This document shows positions 54,925-64,000 of a stretch of DNA of 64,000 bases, in pieces. Source of the DNA: Prevotella melaninogenica (GTDB taxonomy: Bacteria; Bacteroidota; Bacteroidia; Bacteroidales; Bacteroidaceae); the NCBI RefSeq assembly GCF_013267595.1, contig NZ_CP054011.1, positions 1,006,147 through 1,070,146 of the forward strand, read 5' to 3'. Under the pieces are notes generated by a model. The model made no database searches. It was not told where the DNA came from and saw only the letters and a program-made list of their open reading frames with translations. The translations under genes and the position numbers were made by a program. Position 1 is the first letter of the stretch. Each line of letters opens with the position of its first letter.

Positions 54925-55851
54925 ATGAAGACATATTGGAACATTAACGGAACCCTGAATACCATTAAAGAATGGCAGCCTAACTGCTGGATTCAGGTAA
55001 CTTGCCCAACAGAGCAGGATCAACAAGAACTCGAAGACACTTTTCATATTCCAGACTACTTCTTATCGGATATCAGCGATACCGATGAGCGAGCACGCTA
55101 TGAGTATGATGATGGTTGGATGCTGATAATCCTCCGTATCCCTTACGTGAAGGAAATTCGCTCACGAACCCCATACACAACAGTACCATTAGGTATCATT
55201 CACAAGAAAGATGTAACTATCACGGTTTGCAATTTCGAGACAAATATGATGCTCGACTTCGTCAGCTATCAGCAAAAGAGAAATGAGGGATTTACTGACT
55301 ATGTAGACCTTATCTTCCGTCTCTTTCTTTCTTCCGCTGTGTGGTATCTAAAACGACTGAAGCAAATCAATACTTTGATTGAAAAGGCTAAGCGTAACTT
55401 GGACAAAGGTGTAGACAACGAAAGCTTGATTGGACTAAGTCGTCTGCAGGATTCGCTTACCTACTTCATCACATCCATTCGTGGCAACGAGAACCTTTTG
55501 GCTAAGTTGAAGTTTAAGTTGCAGATTGACGAGTTGGATGCCGACCTGATTGAAGACGTAAATATTGAGATGTCACAGGCACGAGAAACAACGAGTATCT
55601 ACTCTGACATTCTTGAATCCACCATGGACACCTACTCAAGCATTATCAACAACAACATGAACACCGTGATGCGTACGCTCACCTCGGTGTCAATTGTTAT
55701 GATGTTGCCAACACTTATATCCTCCCTCTTCGGTATGAACCTTGTCAATGGAATGGAAACAAATCCATGGGGATTCCCTGTTGCAATGTTCTTATCAGTC
55801 GTCGTTTCTGCTGCATCATGGTGGTTGCTACGCCGTAAACGCCTACTTTAG
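54925..55851 (+). CDS. corA: CorA-family magnesium/cobalt transporter
   Basis: 308 residues. A soluble N-terminal domain (about 1-240) and two C-terminal membrane helices. The signature FGMNLVNGM follows the first helix (MRTLTSVSIVMMLPTLISSL); the protein ends in a basic tail (WWLLRRKRLL). It forms a pentameric channel for Mg2+ in the inner membrane. The leader carries a candidate leader peptide and competing hairpins, consistent with ion-responsive control. Confidence 0.92.
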   Translation: MKTYWNINGTLNTIKEWQPNCWIQVTCPTEQDQQELEDTFHIPDYFLSDISDTDERARYEYDDGWMLIILRIPYVKEIRSRTPYTTVPLGIIHKKDVTITVCNFETNMMLDFVSYQQKRNEGFTDYVDLIFRLFLSSAVWYLKRLKQINTLIEKAKRNLDKGVDNESLIGLSRLQDSLTYFITSIRGNENLLAKLKFKLQIDELDADLIEDVNIEMSQARETTSIYSDILESTMDTYSSIINNNMNTVMRTLTSVSIVMMLPTLISSLFGMNLVNGMETNPWGFPVAMFLSVVVSAASWWLLRRKRLL

Positions 55852-55906
55852 AAGAGAGAAATTAAAAAAAAACAACTTAAAATTAGGTACTTTCAAACTT
55901 TTTATC

Positions 55907-55914
55907 TAAGTTTG
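55907..55914 (+). promoter_or_regulatory. -7 box of the DUF349 gene
   Basis: TAAGTTTG; the predicted start near 55920 is only 9 bases before the first possible GTG. Confidence 0.45.
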
Positions 55915-56009
55915 CAGTTGATATATTAGTGGTAGAAGACTACCGTGCATCTATGCAATGGTCTGAAACCTTAAATGTGGAAAAACCCAAATCACAAACA
56001 AAAAGTGAA

Positions 56010-57899
56010 ATGATGGACTCTCAAGAAAATGCCCTGAATCAGGGTACAGAAGAAGTTAAGCTGTCTGAAGAAGTTGCAGCCAATGCTACAACGGAGAATT
56101 CCGAAGTGCAGAATGTTAATACTGATGCTGTAGAAGAAAACCTCAATCAACCAGTTGAAACGAAGTCAGAGAGCGAGAAGGAAAATCTCGCTGCTAAGAC
56201 TTATAGTTCAAAAAAGGAGATTATTGAGCGCCTGAAAGCTATCGTTGACAGTAACGAAACACCAGAGAAAGCTGAAGTAGAGCACCTGAAAACGGTATTC
56301 TACAAGTTACATTTTGTTGAACGCGAAGCACAGCAGAAGGCTTATCTCGAGAATGGCGGTGACCCAGAAAAATATCAGGTATTGCCTGATGAGGATGAAG
56401 AAATCTTCAAGGCAGAGATGACCATCATTAAGGAAAAACGCCAAAAGGCTTTCCTCGCACTTGAAGAGGAGAAGCAGCAGAACCTCAAGAAGAAAGAAAC
56501 TATCATCGAACAGATTAAGGCGATGGCTACTACTCCTGAAGAGGCTAACAAGAACTTTGACCAGTTCAAGAAGCTTCAGCACGAGTGGAAAGAAATCAAG
56601 ATGGTTCCTGCTGAGAAGGCTAACGAACTTTGGCGCAACTATCAACTCTATGTTGAGCAGTTCTATGACTTGTTAAACCTCAATCGTGAGGCACGCGAAT
56701 ACGACTTCAAGAAGAATCTTGAGAAGAAGACTAAACTCTGTGAAGCAGCTGAGAAGTTGGCGGAAGAAACAGATGTTATCAGCGCATTCCACCAGTTACA
56801 GGAACTTCATCAAGAATATCGTGAGACAGGTCCTGTTGCTAAGGAACTTCGCGAGCAGATTTGGGCACGCTTTAAAGCAGCCAGCACTGTTATCAACAAG
56901 CGTCATCAACAGCACTTCGAAACACTCCGAACACGTGAGGAGGAGAATCTAACAAAGAAGACTGCACTCTGCGAAAAGGCTGAAGAACTTGCAAAACAAG
57001 AGAATAAGTCTTCTGCTGATTGGGAGAAACGCACTAAGGAGATTATTGCTATCCAGCAGGAATGGAAGACCATTGGTTTTGCTCCACAGAAGATGAACGT
57101 GAAGATTTTTGAACGTTTCCGTGCAGCATGTGACGACTTCTTTGGTCGTAAAGGCGAATTCTTCAAGCAGTTGAAAGAGCAGTTTGCTGAGAATACAGAA
57201 AAGAAAAAGGCACTTGTTGAAAAGGCTCAAGCATTGAGTGAGTCTACCGATTGGAAGGCAACATCTGATAAGCTCATCGCTTTACAGAAAGAGTGGAAGA
57301 CCATCGGAATGGTTCCTAAGAAGATTGGTGACCAGTTGTGGAATGATTTCCTTGCTGCTTGCAACCGTTTCTTCGAGGCTCGCAATGCTGTTCACGCTGA
57401 CTCCCGCAATGAGGAACATGAGAACTTAAACAAGAAACGTGATATCATCAGCCAGCTGAAAGAACTCGTTGAACAGACAGGTGAGAACTTACAAGAGAAG
57501 GTACAGAAGCTGACTGAGCAATATAATAAGGTGGGTCACGTTCCTTATAAAGAGAAAGATAAACTCTACAAGGAATACCACGAGGTATTGGATAAGATTT
57601 ATAAAGACCTCCATATCTCTGCAGCACGTAAACGAGTTGACAACTTCCGCAATAACCTCAAGAAGGTTGCTGACCGCGGTGTTGATGCACTCGACAACGA
57701 GCGTGGTCGTCTGCTCCGTCGCTTTGAACAGTTAAAGCAGGAGGTAAACACTTACGAGAACAATCTCGGTTTCCTCAACATCAGTTCAAAGAAGGGCAAC
57801 AGTCTTATTGACGAAATGAATCGTCGCATCCAGAAACTCAAAGATGATATGGATGAAGTGAAGCAGAAGATTAAGGCTATCGATGCTGAAAATAAATAA
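56010..57899 (+). CDS. DUF349 domain-containing protein
   Basis: About 629 residues from the ATG at 56010 (MMDSQENALNQG); the frame also offers GTG 55929 and ATG 55953. An acidic, low-complexity N-terminus is followed by six or more DUF349 repeats of about 70 residues, each containing a motif like LQKEWKTIGMVPKKIGDQLW. Almost entirely alpha-helical with coiled coil near the end (QKLKDDMDEVKQKIKA). Function unknown; cytosolic. A strong terminator follows. Confidence 0.85.
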   Translation: MMDSQENALNQGTEEVKLSEEVAANATTENSEVQNVNTDAVEENLNQPVETKSESEKENLAAKTYSSKKEIIERLKAIVDSNETPEKAEVEHLKTVFYKLHFVEREAQQKAYLENGGDPEKYQVLPDEDEEIFKAEMTIIKEKRQKAFLALEEEKQQNLKKKETIIEQIKAMATTPEEANKNFDQFKKLQHEWKEIKMVPAEKANELWRNYQLYVEQFYDLLNLNREAREYDFKKNLEKKTKLCEAAEKLAEETDVISAFHQLQELHQEYRETGPVAKELREQIWARFKAASTVINKRHQQHFETLRTREEENLTKKTALCEKAEELAKQENKSSADWEKRTKEIIAIQQEWKTIGFAPQKMNVKIFERFRAACDDFFGRKGEFFKQLKEQFAENTEKKKALVEKAQALSESTDWKATSDKLIALQKEWKTIGMVPKKIGDQLWNDFLAACNRFFEARNAVHADSRNEEHENLNKKRDIISQLKELVEQTGENLQEKVQKLTEQYNKVGHVPYKEKDKLYKEYHEVLDKIYKDLHISAARKRVDNFRNNLKKVADRGVDALDNERGRLLRRFEQLKQEVNTYENNLGFLNISSKKGNSLIDEMNRRIQKLKDDMDEVKQKIKAIDAENK

Positions 57900-57962
57900 A
57901 AAGGACATTCTTATCTATTCAGTTTCATAATAATACAAGAGTAGATTGAAGGAAATAGAACC

Positions 57963-58002
57963 AAGAAAAGGGGTAATTCTTTGCAGAATTGCCCCTTTTC
58001 TT
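57963..58002 (+). terminator. Terminator of the DUF349 gene
   Basis: AAGAAAAGGGGTAATTCT (57963-57980) pairs with AGAATTGCCCCTTTTCTT (57985-58002), with one G-U. Confidence 0.85.
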
Positions 58003-58239
58003 ATCATCTATAACACAATTATTTCTCTCACAACAAAGTTTTATTGTCGAATTATTTTCGTAAAAAGAATTCGTAACAGCTACGAATTTCCCAAGAGAGA
58101 GATAGAAAGAGTACCTGTCAACCATAAAACATTCCCTAAAAGTAAGTTCATCCGTTAACTCCAAATCAGTCATTAGAAACTAAATATATTTTGTTTTTAT
58201 CGCAAAGCCATAATTTTTATACTTATGAAACCCGACATA

Positions 58240-58495
58240 TAGTATTTCGAAAAATCATTACATACTTTCAAATAAAATACCAATAAATAATGGTGATTAT
58301 ACATGTAAAATGTAAGTTTGTAGTCAACATAAAATCAGATAGTTACAAAGCAGTATAAGAAAAGATGCTTAATTGGACTTCAAAAGGGCGTTAGTAAGAC
58401 TCCAAAAGAGCATCTTTTACAAGTCAATTAGGCGTCTTTTAGAAGCCAAAAGACCATGTATTACCTTCGATACACATGAAAATAGTTTACAAACA
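58240..58495 (-). repeat. Dispersed intergenic repeat, copy E
   Basis: Inverted copy with core 58358-58442 (AAAAGATGCTTAATTGG to CAATTAGGCGTCTTTTA) and homologous flanks: tgtaaactatttt on one side and gtaatgatttttc on the other. The 740-bp gap between the DUF349 and rhodanese genes has no gene; 58500-58639 shows nothing else. Confidence 0.75.
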
Positions 58496-58639
58496 TCTAT
58501 AATATCAGTCTTTGTAACTTGACGTAGCCCGCTACACCTGCGTTACAAAGCCAAACAATCTGCTCGATAATAAAACAAAATATGTTTAGCCTCTACTGAC
58601 CGATTTGGATTTAAAGGAAGAACCTAAAAGCTGACTTAT

Positions 58640-59026
58640 TTATTCCTTTACTGTCTTCTTCTTTGCCTCAGTCCATGCAATGATACCACCTAAAAGGTTG
58701 GTAACGGTGTATCCTTCTTTGGCAAGAAGAGTCGCTGCTATAGCAGAACGCTTACCAGAACGACAATAAACGGCACAAGGACGTTTCTTATCAAGCTTAG
58801 CGAGAGCATTAGAAAGGAAAGAAGGAGTCAACACATCAATATGTATTGCACCTGGAATATGCCCTTCTGTAAACTCATCAAGTTTACGAACATCCACCAA
58901 CTGAACAGAGTCAGACTTAATAATCTGTTCAAAACGATTAACGTCTACATCCTCATAAAGATTCTGCGCACATGCTCCCATACCTATTCCCAATACTGCC
59001 AAAATGGCTGTAAATAACTTTTTCAT
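58640..59026 (-). CDS. Rhodanese-like domain protein, exported
   Basis: 128 residues. A signal peptide (MKKLFTAILAVLGIGMGACA) with a possible lipobox MGAC, then one rhodanese domain: LVDVRKLDEFTEGHIPGAIH and the active-site loop AVYCRSGKRSA with the catalytic Cys. It may move sulfane sulfur or bind persulfide in the periplasm or at a membrane. Single gene. Confidence 0.88.
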   Translation of the reverse strand: MKKLFTAILAVLGIGMGACAQNLYEDVDVNRFEQIIKSDSVQLVDVRKLDEFTEGHIPGAIHIDVLTPSFLSNALAKLDKKRPCAVYCRSGKRSAIAATLLAKEGYTVTNLLGGIIAWTEAKKKTVKE

Positions 59027-59070
59027 CTTTTAATCAGGTAAATATTTAAGTTACTAATTGAAATAAAAAA

Positions 59071-59092
59071 GAGAGTTGAAAACTCAACTCTC
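59071..59092 (-). terminator. Terminator of tRNA-Gln
   Basis: GAGAGTTGA with TCAACTCTC; on the minus strand TTTTTT follows. Confidence 0.75.
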
Positions 59093-59100
59093 TCACTTTG

Positions 59101-59171
59101 TTGGGATACCCGGACTCGAACCAGGAATGACAGGACCAGAATCTGTAGTGTTACCATTACACCATATCCCA
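59101..59171 (-). tRNA. tRNA-Gln (anticodon CTG)
   Basis: The minus strand folds as a tRNA: acceptor TGGGATA/TATCCCA, D stem GTGT/ACAC, anticodon stem ACAGA/CCTGT (one A-C mismatch) with loop TTCTGGT, T arm with GTTCGAGTC. The loop centre gives anticodon CTG. The CCA end is not encoded. Confidence 0.85.
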
Positions 59172-59352
59172 TTGACTTTACAATTCATTTCCAAATTGCG
59201 AGTGCAAAGTTAGCACTTTTTCTTGAACTACCAAAACTTCTACCAACTTTTTTCATGAAAAGAGATAAAAATATTCTCAAAGACAGTTTTTCGTTGCTAA
59301 ATAGCCCAAATAAGCTCAACAGGAACAAATTGCTAAATAAAATGAAATTTAT

Positions 59353-59383
59353 TTTGTGCTTCATTCCTTTTGCGCTACCTTTG
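59353..59383 (+). promoter_or_regulatory. Promoter of rsfS-ftsH-cdsA
   Basis: TTTG (59353-59356), 19 bases, TACCTTTG (59376-59383): ideal match, 26 bases before the ATG. Confidence 0.75.
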
Positions 59384-59409
59384 CATCTCGTATATTATAA
59401 TGTTATTTA

Positions 59410-59769
59410 ATGGATAAGACAAAGAATTTAGTAGAATTAATTACGAAGGGAATTCAAGATAAAAAAGGACATGGCATAGTTATTGCAGACCTATCAGAGA
59501 TCGATGGTACTATCTGCCGCTATTTCGTTATATGCCAAGGTAACTCGACACAACAGGTAGAAGCTATTGCTGGATCAGTGAGCGATTATGTTCGCGAAAC
59601 GATTGGTGAGAAGCCTATCAACTGCGTAGGACTTGGTAATGCACAGTGGGTGGCGATTGATTATGCGGACGTTATCGTCCACATCTTCACCCCAGAGACA
59701 CGTGAATTCTATGACATAGAACACCTTTGGGAGGACGCCAAGTTGACCACTCTGCCAGATTTAGACTGA
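59410..59769 (+). CDS. rsfS: Ribosome silencing factor RsfS
   Basis: 119 residues. It binds uL14 and blocks joining of ribosomal subunits. Conserved: GHGIVIADLSEIDGTICRYF, VGLGNAQWVAIDYADVIVHI and the ending YDIEHLWEDA. It leads a three-gene operon, 48 bases before ftsH. Confidence 0.93.
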   Translation: MDKTKNLVELITKGIQDKKGHGIVIADLSEIDGTICRYFVICQGNSTQQVEAIAGSVSDYVRETIGEKPINCVGLGNAQWVAIDYADVIVHIFTPETREFYDIEHLWEDAKLTTLPDLD

Positions 59770-59817
59770 TAAAGTAACCTGGTAATCGCCTTTTTATATA
59801 AAAAATCAGACTTCAAA

Positions 59818-61848
59818 ATGGACAATTCAAATCCAAAGAACAAGCCGAATATGCCTAAATTCAATATGAATTGGCTCTACATATTCGTTATTATTGCCCT
59901 CGGAGTAGTATTCTTTGCTGGGGGAAATGGGCTTTTTCCGTCAAGTGCAGGTATAGACAAGGACTATACCACGTTCAAACAATACGTTGCTAAAGGCTAT
60001 GCAACAAAGGTAATTGTCAATCGAAATGACAATACCCTACGCATGTATGTAAGCCCAAACCATATCCGTGACATCTTTAAGAAGGGTACACAAGAAGTGG
60101 GTACAGCCCCTTATGTTACCGTGGAGATTGGTTCGGTTGATAAGGTAGAAACGTTCCTCGATCAAGCTGTAGCTCAAAAGAAAATCGTAAGCTATAGTTA
60201 TGAGAACAAAACAAGCAACACGATTCTCGATATCCTTGGTTCTATTGCACCATGGATATTCTTCTTTGGCATCTGGTACTTCCTCATGCGCCGTATGGGC
60301 GGAGGTGCCAGCGGAGGTGGTGGAGTATTCAGCGTTGGAAAATCTAAGGCAAAACTCTATGAGAAAGCCAACGAAATGGGTATCACCTTCAAGGATGTTG
60401 CTGGTCAGACAGGTGCAAAACAGGAGGTACAAGAGATTGTTGAGTTCTTGAAGAATCCTAAGAAATATACCGATTTAGGTGGTAAAATCCCTAAGGGTGC
60501 ACTGCTTGTTGGTCCTCCGGGAACAGGTAAAACCCTCTTAGCTAAGGCTGTTGCAGGTGAGGCTGGTGTACCATTCTTCTCTATGAGTGGCTCAGACTTC
60601 GTTGAAATGTTCGTCGGAGTTGGTGCGAGCCGAGTACGTGATGTATTCCATCAGGCTAAAGAGAAGTCACCTTGTATCATCTTTATTGACGAGATTGATG
60701 CCGTTGGACGTGCTCGTTCAAAGAACCCAGCTATGGGCGGAAACGATGAGCGTGAAAACACACTCAACGCCCTTCTAACCGAGATGGACGGCTTCGGAAC
60801 GAACTCAGGCGTTATCGTTCTTGCAGCAACTAATCGTGTTGACATGCTCGATAAGGCACTCCTTCGTGCCGGACGATTCGACCGTCAGATACACGTTGAC
60901 CTACCAGACTTGCCTGAACGTAAGGAAATATTCCTCGTTCATATGCGCAATTTGAAGTTAGAGAAGAACCTCGATATTGATCTCCTTGCACGTCAGACCC
61001 CAGGTTTCTCAGGTGCAGATATTGCCAACGTATGTAATGAGGCAGCCCTTATCGCAGCCCGTCACAATAGCAAAGAAGTTACAAAGCAAGACTTCCTTGA
61101 TGCTGTTGACCGTATCATCGGTGGTTTAGAGAAGAAAACAAAGATAATGACAGCTGATGAGAAGCGCACTATTGCCCTTCACGAAGCAGGTCACGCAACC
61201 ATCAGTTGGTTCTGTGAGCATGCCAACCCATTGGTAAAGGTGAGCATCGTACCACGTGGTCAGGCACTCGGTGCAGCATGGTATCTGCCAGAAGAGCGCC
61301 CTATCACAACAAAGGAACAAATGCTTGACGAGATGTGTTCATTGCTCGGTGGACGTGCTGCAGAGGAACTCTTCACTGGTCATATCTCAACAGGTGCAAT
61401 GAATGACCTCGAACGTGCAACCAAGAGTGCATACGGTATGATAGCCTATGCAGGTATGAGTGACAAGTTGCCAAACATCTGTTATTATAACAATGATGAA
61501 TATAACTTCCAGAAGCCATACTCTGACACGACGGCTAAGACCATCGATGAGGAGGTACTAAAGATGATTAACAGCCAGTATGAGCGTGCAAAACAGATTC
61601 TGACAGAGCACAAAGAGGGTCATAACCGTTTGGCACAGATTCTCATTGAACGTGAGGTAATCATGGCAGAAGACGTTGAGGAAATCTTCGGAAAGCGTCC
61701 TTGGGTAAGCCGTACACAGGAATTGCTTGAGCAGGAAGAGAAGTCTCAGCCTAAATTAGAGGACATGCCAGAGGAGGTTAAGCAGGCACAAGCAGAGCAC
61801 GAAGCAAGAATCGCAAAAGAAGGCAGCGACAACGCAAGTGATTTATAA
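59818..61848 (+). CDS. ftsH: ATP-dependent zinc metalloprotease FtsH
   Basis: 676 residues. Two membrane helices ([35 protein letters not shown]) around a periplasmic domain, then AAA with Walker [15 protein letters not shown], Walker [14 protein letters not shown], the second region of homology [20 protein letters not shown], and the zinc motif HEAGH in [13 protein letters not shown]. It degrades membrane and short-lived proteins. The acidic C-terminal tail is normal. The gene order rsfS-ftsH-cdsA is common in Bacteroidota. Confidence 0.97.
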   Translation: MDNSNPKNKPNMPKFNMNWLYIFVIIALGVVFFAGGNGLFPSSAGIDKDYTTFKQYVAKGYATKVIVNRNDNTLRMYVSPNHIRDIFKKGTQEVGTAPYVTVEIGSVDKVETFLDQAVAQKKIVSYSYENKTSNTILDILGSIAPWIFFFGIWYFLMRRMGGGASGGGGVFSVGKSKAKLYEKANEMGITFKDVAGQTGAKQEVQEIVEFLKNPKKYTDLGGKIPKGALLVGPPGTGKTLLAKAVAGEAGVPFFSMSGSDFVEMFVGVGASRVRDVFHQAKEKSPCIIFIDEIDAVGRARSKNPAMGGNDERENTLNALLTEMDGFGTNSGVIVLAATNRVDMLDKALLRAGRFDRQIHVDLPDLPERKEIFLVHMRNLKLEKNLDIDLLARQTPGFSGADIANVCNEAALIAARHNSKEVTKQDFLDAVDRIIGGLEKKTKIMTADEKRTIALHEAGHATISWFCEHANPLVKVSIVPRGQALGAAWYLPEERPITTKEQMLDEMCSLLGGRAAEELFTGHISTGAMNDLERATKSAYGMIAYAGMSDKLPNICYYNNDEYNFQKPYSDTTAKTIDEEVLKMINSQYERAKQILTEHKEGHNRLAQILIEREVIMAEDVEEIFGKRPWVSRTQELLEQEEKSQPKLEDMPEEVKQAQAEHEARIAKEGSDNASDL

Positions 61849-61862
61849 ACAAACATACAGTT

Positions 61863-62729
61863 ATGAGTGATAAACTAAAGAACCTGATTGTCAGAGCCGT
61901 TACAGGCGTATTCTTCGTCACCGTGATGGTGTTGGGTATCCTTCATCCTCACGCACTGATTGCTCTTTTCGCATTCATCACGGGTCTTTCCATTTGGGAA
62001 TACACAGGATTGGTAAACAATATCAAAGGAGTAAGGGTAAACCGCTTTATCTCAACCATAGCGGGAGTCTATTTCTTCCTGTCGGTTGCAGGACTACGTC
62101 TGACACCAGTTGAGGGCTTCGTTATCTTTGTACCCTACATTCTGACAATTCTCTACCTGTTGGTTTCAGAGCTGTATCTGAAGAATGAGAACCCTATCAA
62201 CAGCTGGGCATACACGATGTTAGGACAGATGTATATCGCATTGCCTTTCTCAATGATTAACGTATTAGCTTTCCAGCAGGGTGAGATGGGACAGATAACC
62301 TTTGATTTCCTTCTTCCATTGAGTATCTTCATCTTCCTTTGGACAAATGATACAGGTGCTTATCTCTGCGGTTCGCTCTTCGGCAAGCACAAACTCTTCC
62401 CACGTATCAGTCCTAAGAAGAGTTGGGAAGGAAGCATTGGTGGCGGTATTCTTGTTCTCATTGTGGCAGGCGTCATCGGCTACTTTGCAAACATCGGTGC
62501 TACACCTCACATGCTGAGCATTCCTGCATGGGTAGGTCTTGGACTCGTCGTAGTGGTCTTCGGAACATGGGGCGACCTTGTTGAGAGTCTTCTCAAGCGT
62601 ACACTCGGTGTCAAGGATAGCGGTAATATGCTGCCTGGACATGGTGGTATGCTCGACCGCTTTGACTCATCACTCTTAGCAATACCAGCTGCTGTCGTGT
62701 ATCTCTATACATTGACATTCTTCTATTAA
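61863..62729 (+). CDS. cdsA: Phosphatidate cytidylyltransferase
   Basis: 288 residues with about eight membrane helices. It makes CDP-diacylglycerol for phospholipid synthesis. The signature near the C-terminus reads SLLKRTLGVKDSGNMLPGHG, then GMLDRFDSSLLAIP; ISPKKSWEGSIGGGILVL is also conserved. Begins 14 bases after ftsH. Confidence 0.95.
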   Translation: MSDKLKNLIVRAVTGVFFVTVMVLGILHPHALIALFAFITGLSIWEYTGLVNNIKGVRVNRFISTIAGVYFFLSVAGLRLTPVEGFVIFVPYILTILYLLVSELYLKNENPINSWAYTMLGQMYIALPFSMINVLAFQQGEMGQITFDFLLPLSIFIFLWTNDTGAYLCGSLFGKHKLFPRISPKKSWEGSIGGGILVLIVAGVIGYFANIGATPHMLSIPAWVGLGLVVVVFGTWGDLVESLLKRTLGVKDSGNMLPGHGGMLDRFDSSLLAIPAAVVYLYTLTFFY

Positions 62730-62758
62730 ACTATAATAAAAAAAGAAATAACAGACGT

Positions 62759-62788
62759 ATAGGGACAGACGGGGCCGTCTGTCCCTAT
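62759..62788 (+). terminator. Terminator of the rsfS-ftsH-cdsA operon
   Basis: Near-perfect 14-bp palindromic stem ATAGGGACAGACGG/CCGTCTGTCCCTAT. The same GGGACAGAC-type hairpin is used at 19015-19046. Confidence 0.75.
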
Positions 62789-62817
62789 GTTGTTTATAAT
62801 CTTGCCCTATTCCGACA

Positions 62818-63465
62818 ATGAACGCAGACCTCACCATAGATTATCTTCGACAAGCTTTTGAACATTATAACAACCTCATCTTTGACGGTAAACTACCCGT
62901 ACCAAATCTGAAGTGGTCGCGTGCTAAGACTCGTTTAGGGCAGATGGCATGTAAAAGAAAGATGAGTTGGGGGCGTACAAAGTTTTATGACTTTAGTATT
63001 TCTATTTCTAACTATTATAAACTGACAACAGAACAGATAGACGATGTGCTCATTCATGAGATGATACACTACTCTATTGCCTATACAGGACTGAAAGACA
63101 CATCATCACACGGCATTGTATTTCGTGGTATGATGGACAAGATTAACCGTAGCTTTGGTAGACACATCACAATCTCCGTACGCACACGTAACCTACAACC
63201 ACGTACGTTACAACAGCATAAAGACCATCTCATATTAGCTTTAGAAACGAAAGATGGTAAGTATTTTCTTTCTTCTGTCAATCCCTCTGCCGCAGGTAAG
63301 TTGGCAATCTCCCTTGCTCGTGCCCGTGAGATAGCACATTATGCATGGTATCAATCACAAGACGAATACTTCCACAACATGCCACGCGTTCGCTCTTTGC
63401 GTGGCAGACCAGTATCTAAAGAGGTTTATACAACGATGATTGAGAAGATGATACTCCTAAGATAA
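62818..63465 (+). CDS. SprT-like zinc-dependent protein
   Basis: 215 residues of the SprT/SprT-like (Spartan) family. The zinc-binding motif is VLIHEMIHYSIAY near residue 83 with a downstream His (SSHGIVFRGMMDKI). The N-terminal ALYNNLIFDGKL-like block (YNNLIFDGKLPVPNLKWSRA) is typical. The role is unknown; SprT families are linked to DNA-protein crosslinks or to stress. Single gene after the cdsA terminator. Confidence 0.85.
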   Translation: MNADLTIDYLRQAFEHYNNLIFDGKLPVPNLKWSRAKTRLGQMACKRKMSWGRTKFYDFSISISNYYKLTTEQIDDVLIHEMIHYSIAYTGLKDTSSHGIVFRGMMDKINRSFGRHITISVRTRNLQPRTLQQHKDHLILALETKDGKYFLSSVNPSAAGKLAISLARAREIAHYAWYQSQDEYFHNMPRVRSLRGRPVSKEVYTTMIEKMILLR

Positions 63466-63487
63466 GAAACAGACGAAGATATATTTG

Positions 63488-63742
63488 TAAACTATTTTCA
63501 TGCAACTCAAAACCAACACATGCTCTTTTAGCTTCTTAAAGACGCCTAATTGGCTTGCAAAAGGTGCCCTTTAAGACCCTTACTAACGCCCTTTTGAAGT
63601 CCAATTAAGCACCTTTTACTTTACGACTTTATAACCAACTGATTTCTTGCCTATTACGAACCTACTTTTTACACGTATTTTTACCTTCAGTTATAGATGT
63701 TTTGTTAGAAATTATGTAAATATTTTTCAAACCCTCATTAAC
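63488..63742 (+). repeat. Dispersed intergenic repeat, copy C
   Basis: Homologous to copies A and B from tgtaaactattttcatgcaac to about 63742; core 63537-63618 (TAAAGACGCCTAATTGG to CAATTAAGCACCTTTTA). It enters the 3' end of the ORF on the opposite strand. Confidence 0.75.
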
Positions 63743-63902
63743 ATCTGGTTTTACATAACCATATTCCTTTCCTAAATTCATGAGGAATATCGCCCATACC
63801 CTTCTGTGCACCATAAGCCAAATCACTTGCCCACATTGCATGCCCTGCACCAGCCATATCTCCTTTCAACATATATTCTAAAGCTCTCTCGTTAAAGCTC
63901 AT
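63738..63902 (-). CDS. Small hypothetical protein, possibly truncated by repeat C
   Basis: 54 residues from the ATG at 63902 (MSFNERALEYMLKGDMAGAG), with further HAMWASDLAYGAQKGMGDIP. The last codons and the stop lie within the dispersed repeat, so the original end is probably lost. It follows the tail of a paralogue-family gene by about 34 bases. Not recognised. Confidence 0.4.
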   Translation of the reverse strand: MSFNERALEYMLKGDMAGAGHAMWASDLAYGAQKGMGDIPHEFRKGIWLCKTRC

Positions 63903-63936
63903 TGTTTCTTTGCCAAATTGCTTATTACCGTAGGCT

Positions 63937-64000
63937 TCATTCTTTGTTCTTAAACCGCCTTTCAAATTCCTCCTTTGGCATCTTATACTTTAAGTAGTTA
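63937..64000 (-). CDS. C-terminal end of a paralogue-family protein (partial)
   Basis: The minus-strand frame that enters from the right edge reads NYLKYKMPKEEFERRFKNKE and stops at 63937. It resembles the end of the tandem paralogues at 3230-4679 (YYLRYLLPEDEFERLFEEE): Y-L-K/R-Y, then P-x-x-E-F-E-R-x-F. It probably belongs to the same family. Only 20 residues are visible. Confidence 0.4.
   Translation of the reverse strand, partial: NYLKYKMPKEEFERRFKNKE

Noticed and set aside
58313..58320. TAAGTTTG as promoter of a transcript through repeat copy E
   Set aside because: It lacks an upstream TTTG and lies in homologous flank that is not conserved as a promoter in other copies.

Overview
The window looks like a chromosomal segment of a Bacteroidota bacterium, most probably an oral Prevotella. 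Evidence: AT-rich DNA; the Bacteroidota promoter (TTTG, about 19 bases, TAnnTTTG) before many genes; almost no Shine-Dalgarno sites; secreted proteins ending in type IX-style tails; a fimbrillin-like lipoprotein; and Bacteroidota-specific families (DUF5606, DUF4846, long NusB, DUF349, menaquinone gene order). The genus is inferred, not proven.

Bases 1-10,300 are an insertion-sequence graveyard. A truncated AraC regulator abuts an IS4-type element. A dispersed repeat and an IS30 remnant follow, then a small accessory cluster: a glycine-rich fragment, two tandem paralogues of an unrecognised family (the second frameshifted at an A8 tract), a 31-residue ORF and a two-helix membrane protein. Next comes an IS1634-type element broken by a 232-bp MITE, the 3' half of an IS982 copy, and a decayed RND efflux pump whose TolC-like partner is intact.

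From 11.7 to 24.2 kb there are: yhhQ behind a preQ1-I riboswitch; a secreted protein with a 70-residue companion; a TlpA-like thioredoxin; a Na+/Ca2+ exchanger; a Crp/Fnr regulator divergent from a hemerythrin (RIC-like) gene; a large secreted anchor protein; and hsp20 with a sigma-54-type promoter. From 24.2 to 38 kb is housekeeping: nusB-yajC-ybbR-coaE-DUF5606, rplY-pth-hslR, pepD, a flippase-like protein, rsmA, fRMsr, frr and rsgA. From 38 to 46 kb are a fimbrillin-like lipoprotein and lysS-gpsA-pgi-HAD. From 46 to 54.4 kb lies a menaquinone operon (menI-like, menF, menD, menB, menC, menE) interrupted by an IS982 element inside a four-helix-bundle gene. From 54.9 to 63.5 kb are corA with a structured, peptide-encoding leader, a DUF349 protein, a rhodanese, tRNA-Gln, rsfS-ftsH-cdsA and a SprT-like protease. 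At the right edge the tail of another member of the tandem-paralogue family appears.

The intergenic DNA carries several repeat families: a 250-420 bp element with an imperfect cruciform core (five copies), arrays of 22-bp units (three related loci plus one unrelated), GC-rich perfect inverted repeats, and GGCTAATTAGGCC-like repeats in the men operon. The best candidates for something undescribed are the paralogue family, the corA leader, the dispersed repeats and the sigma-54 hsp20 promoter.
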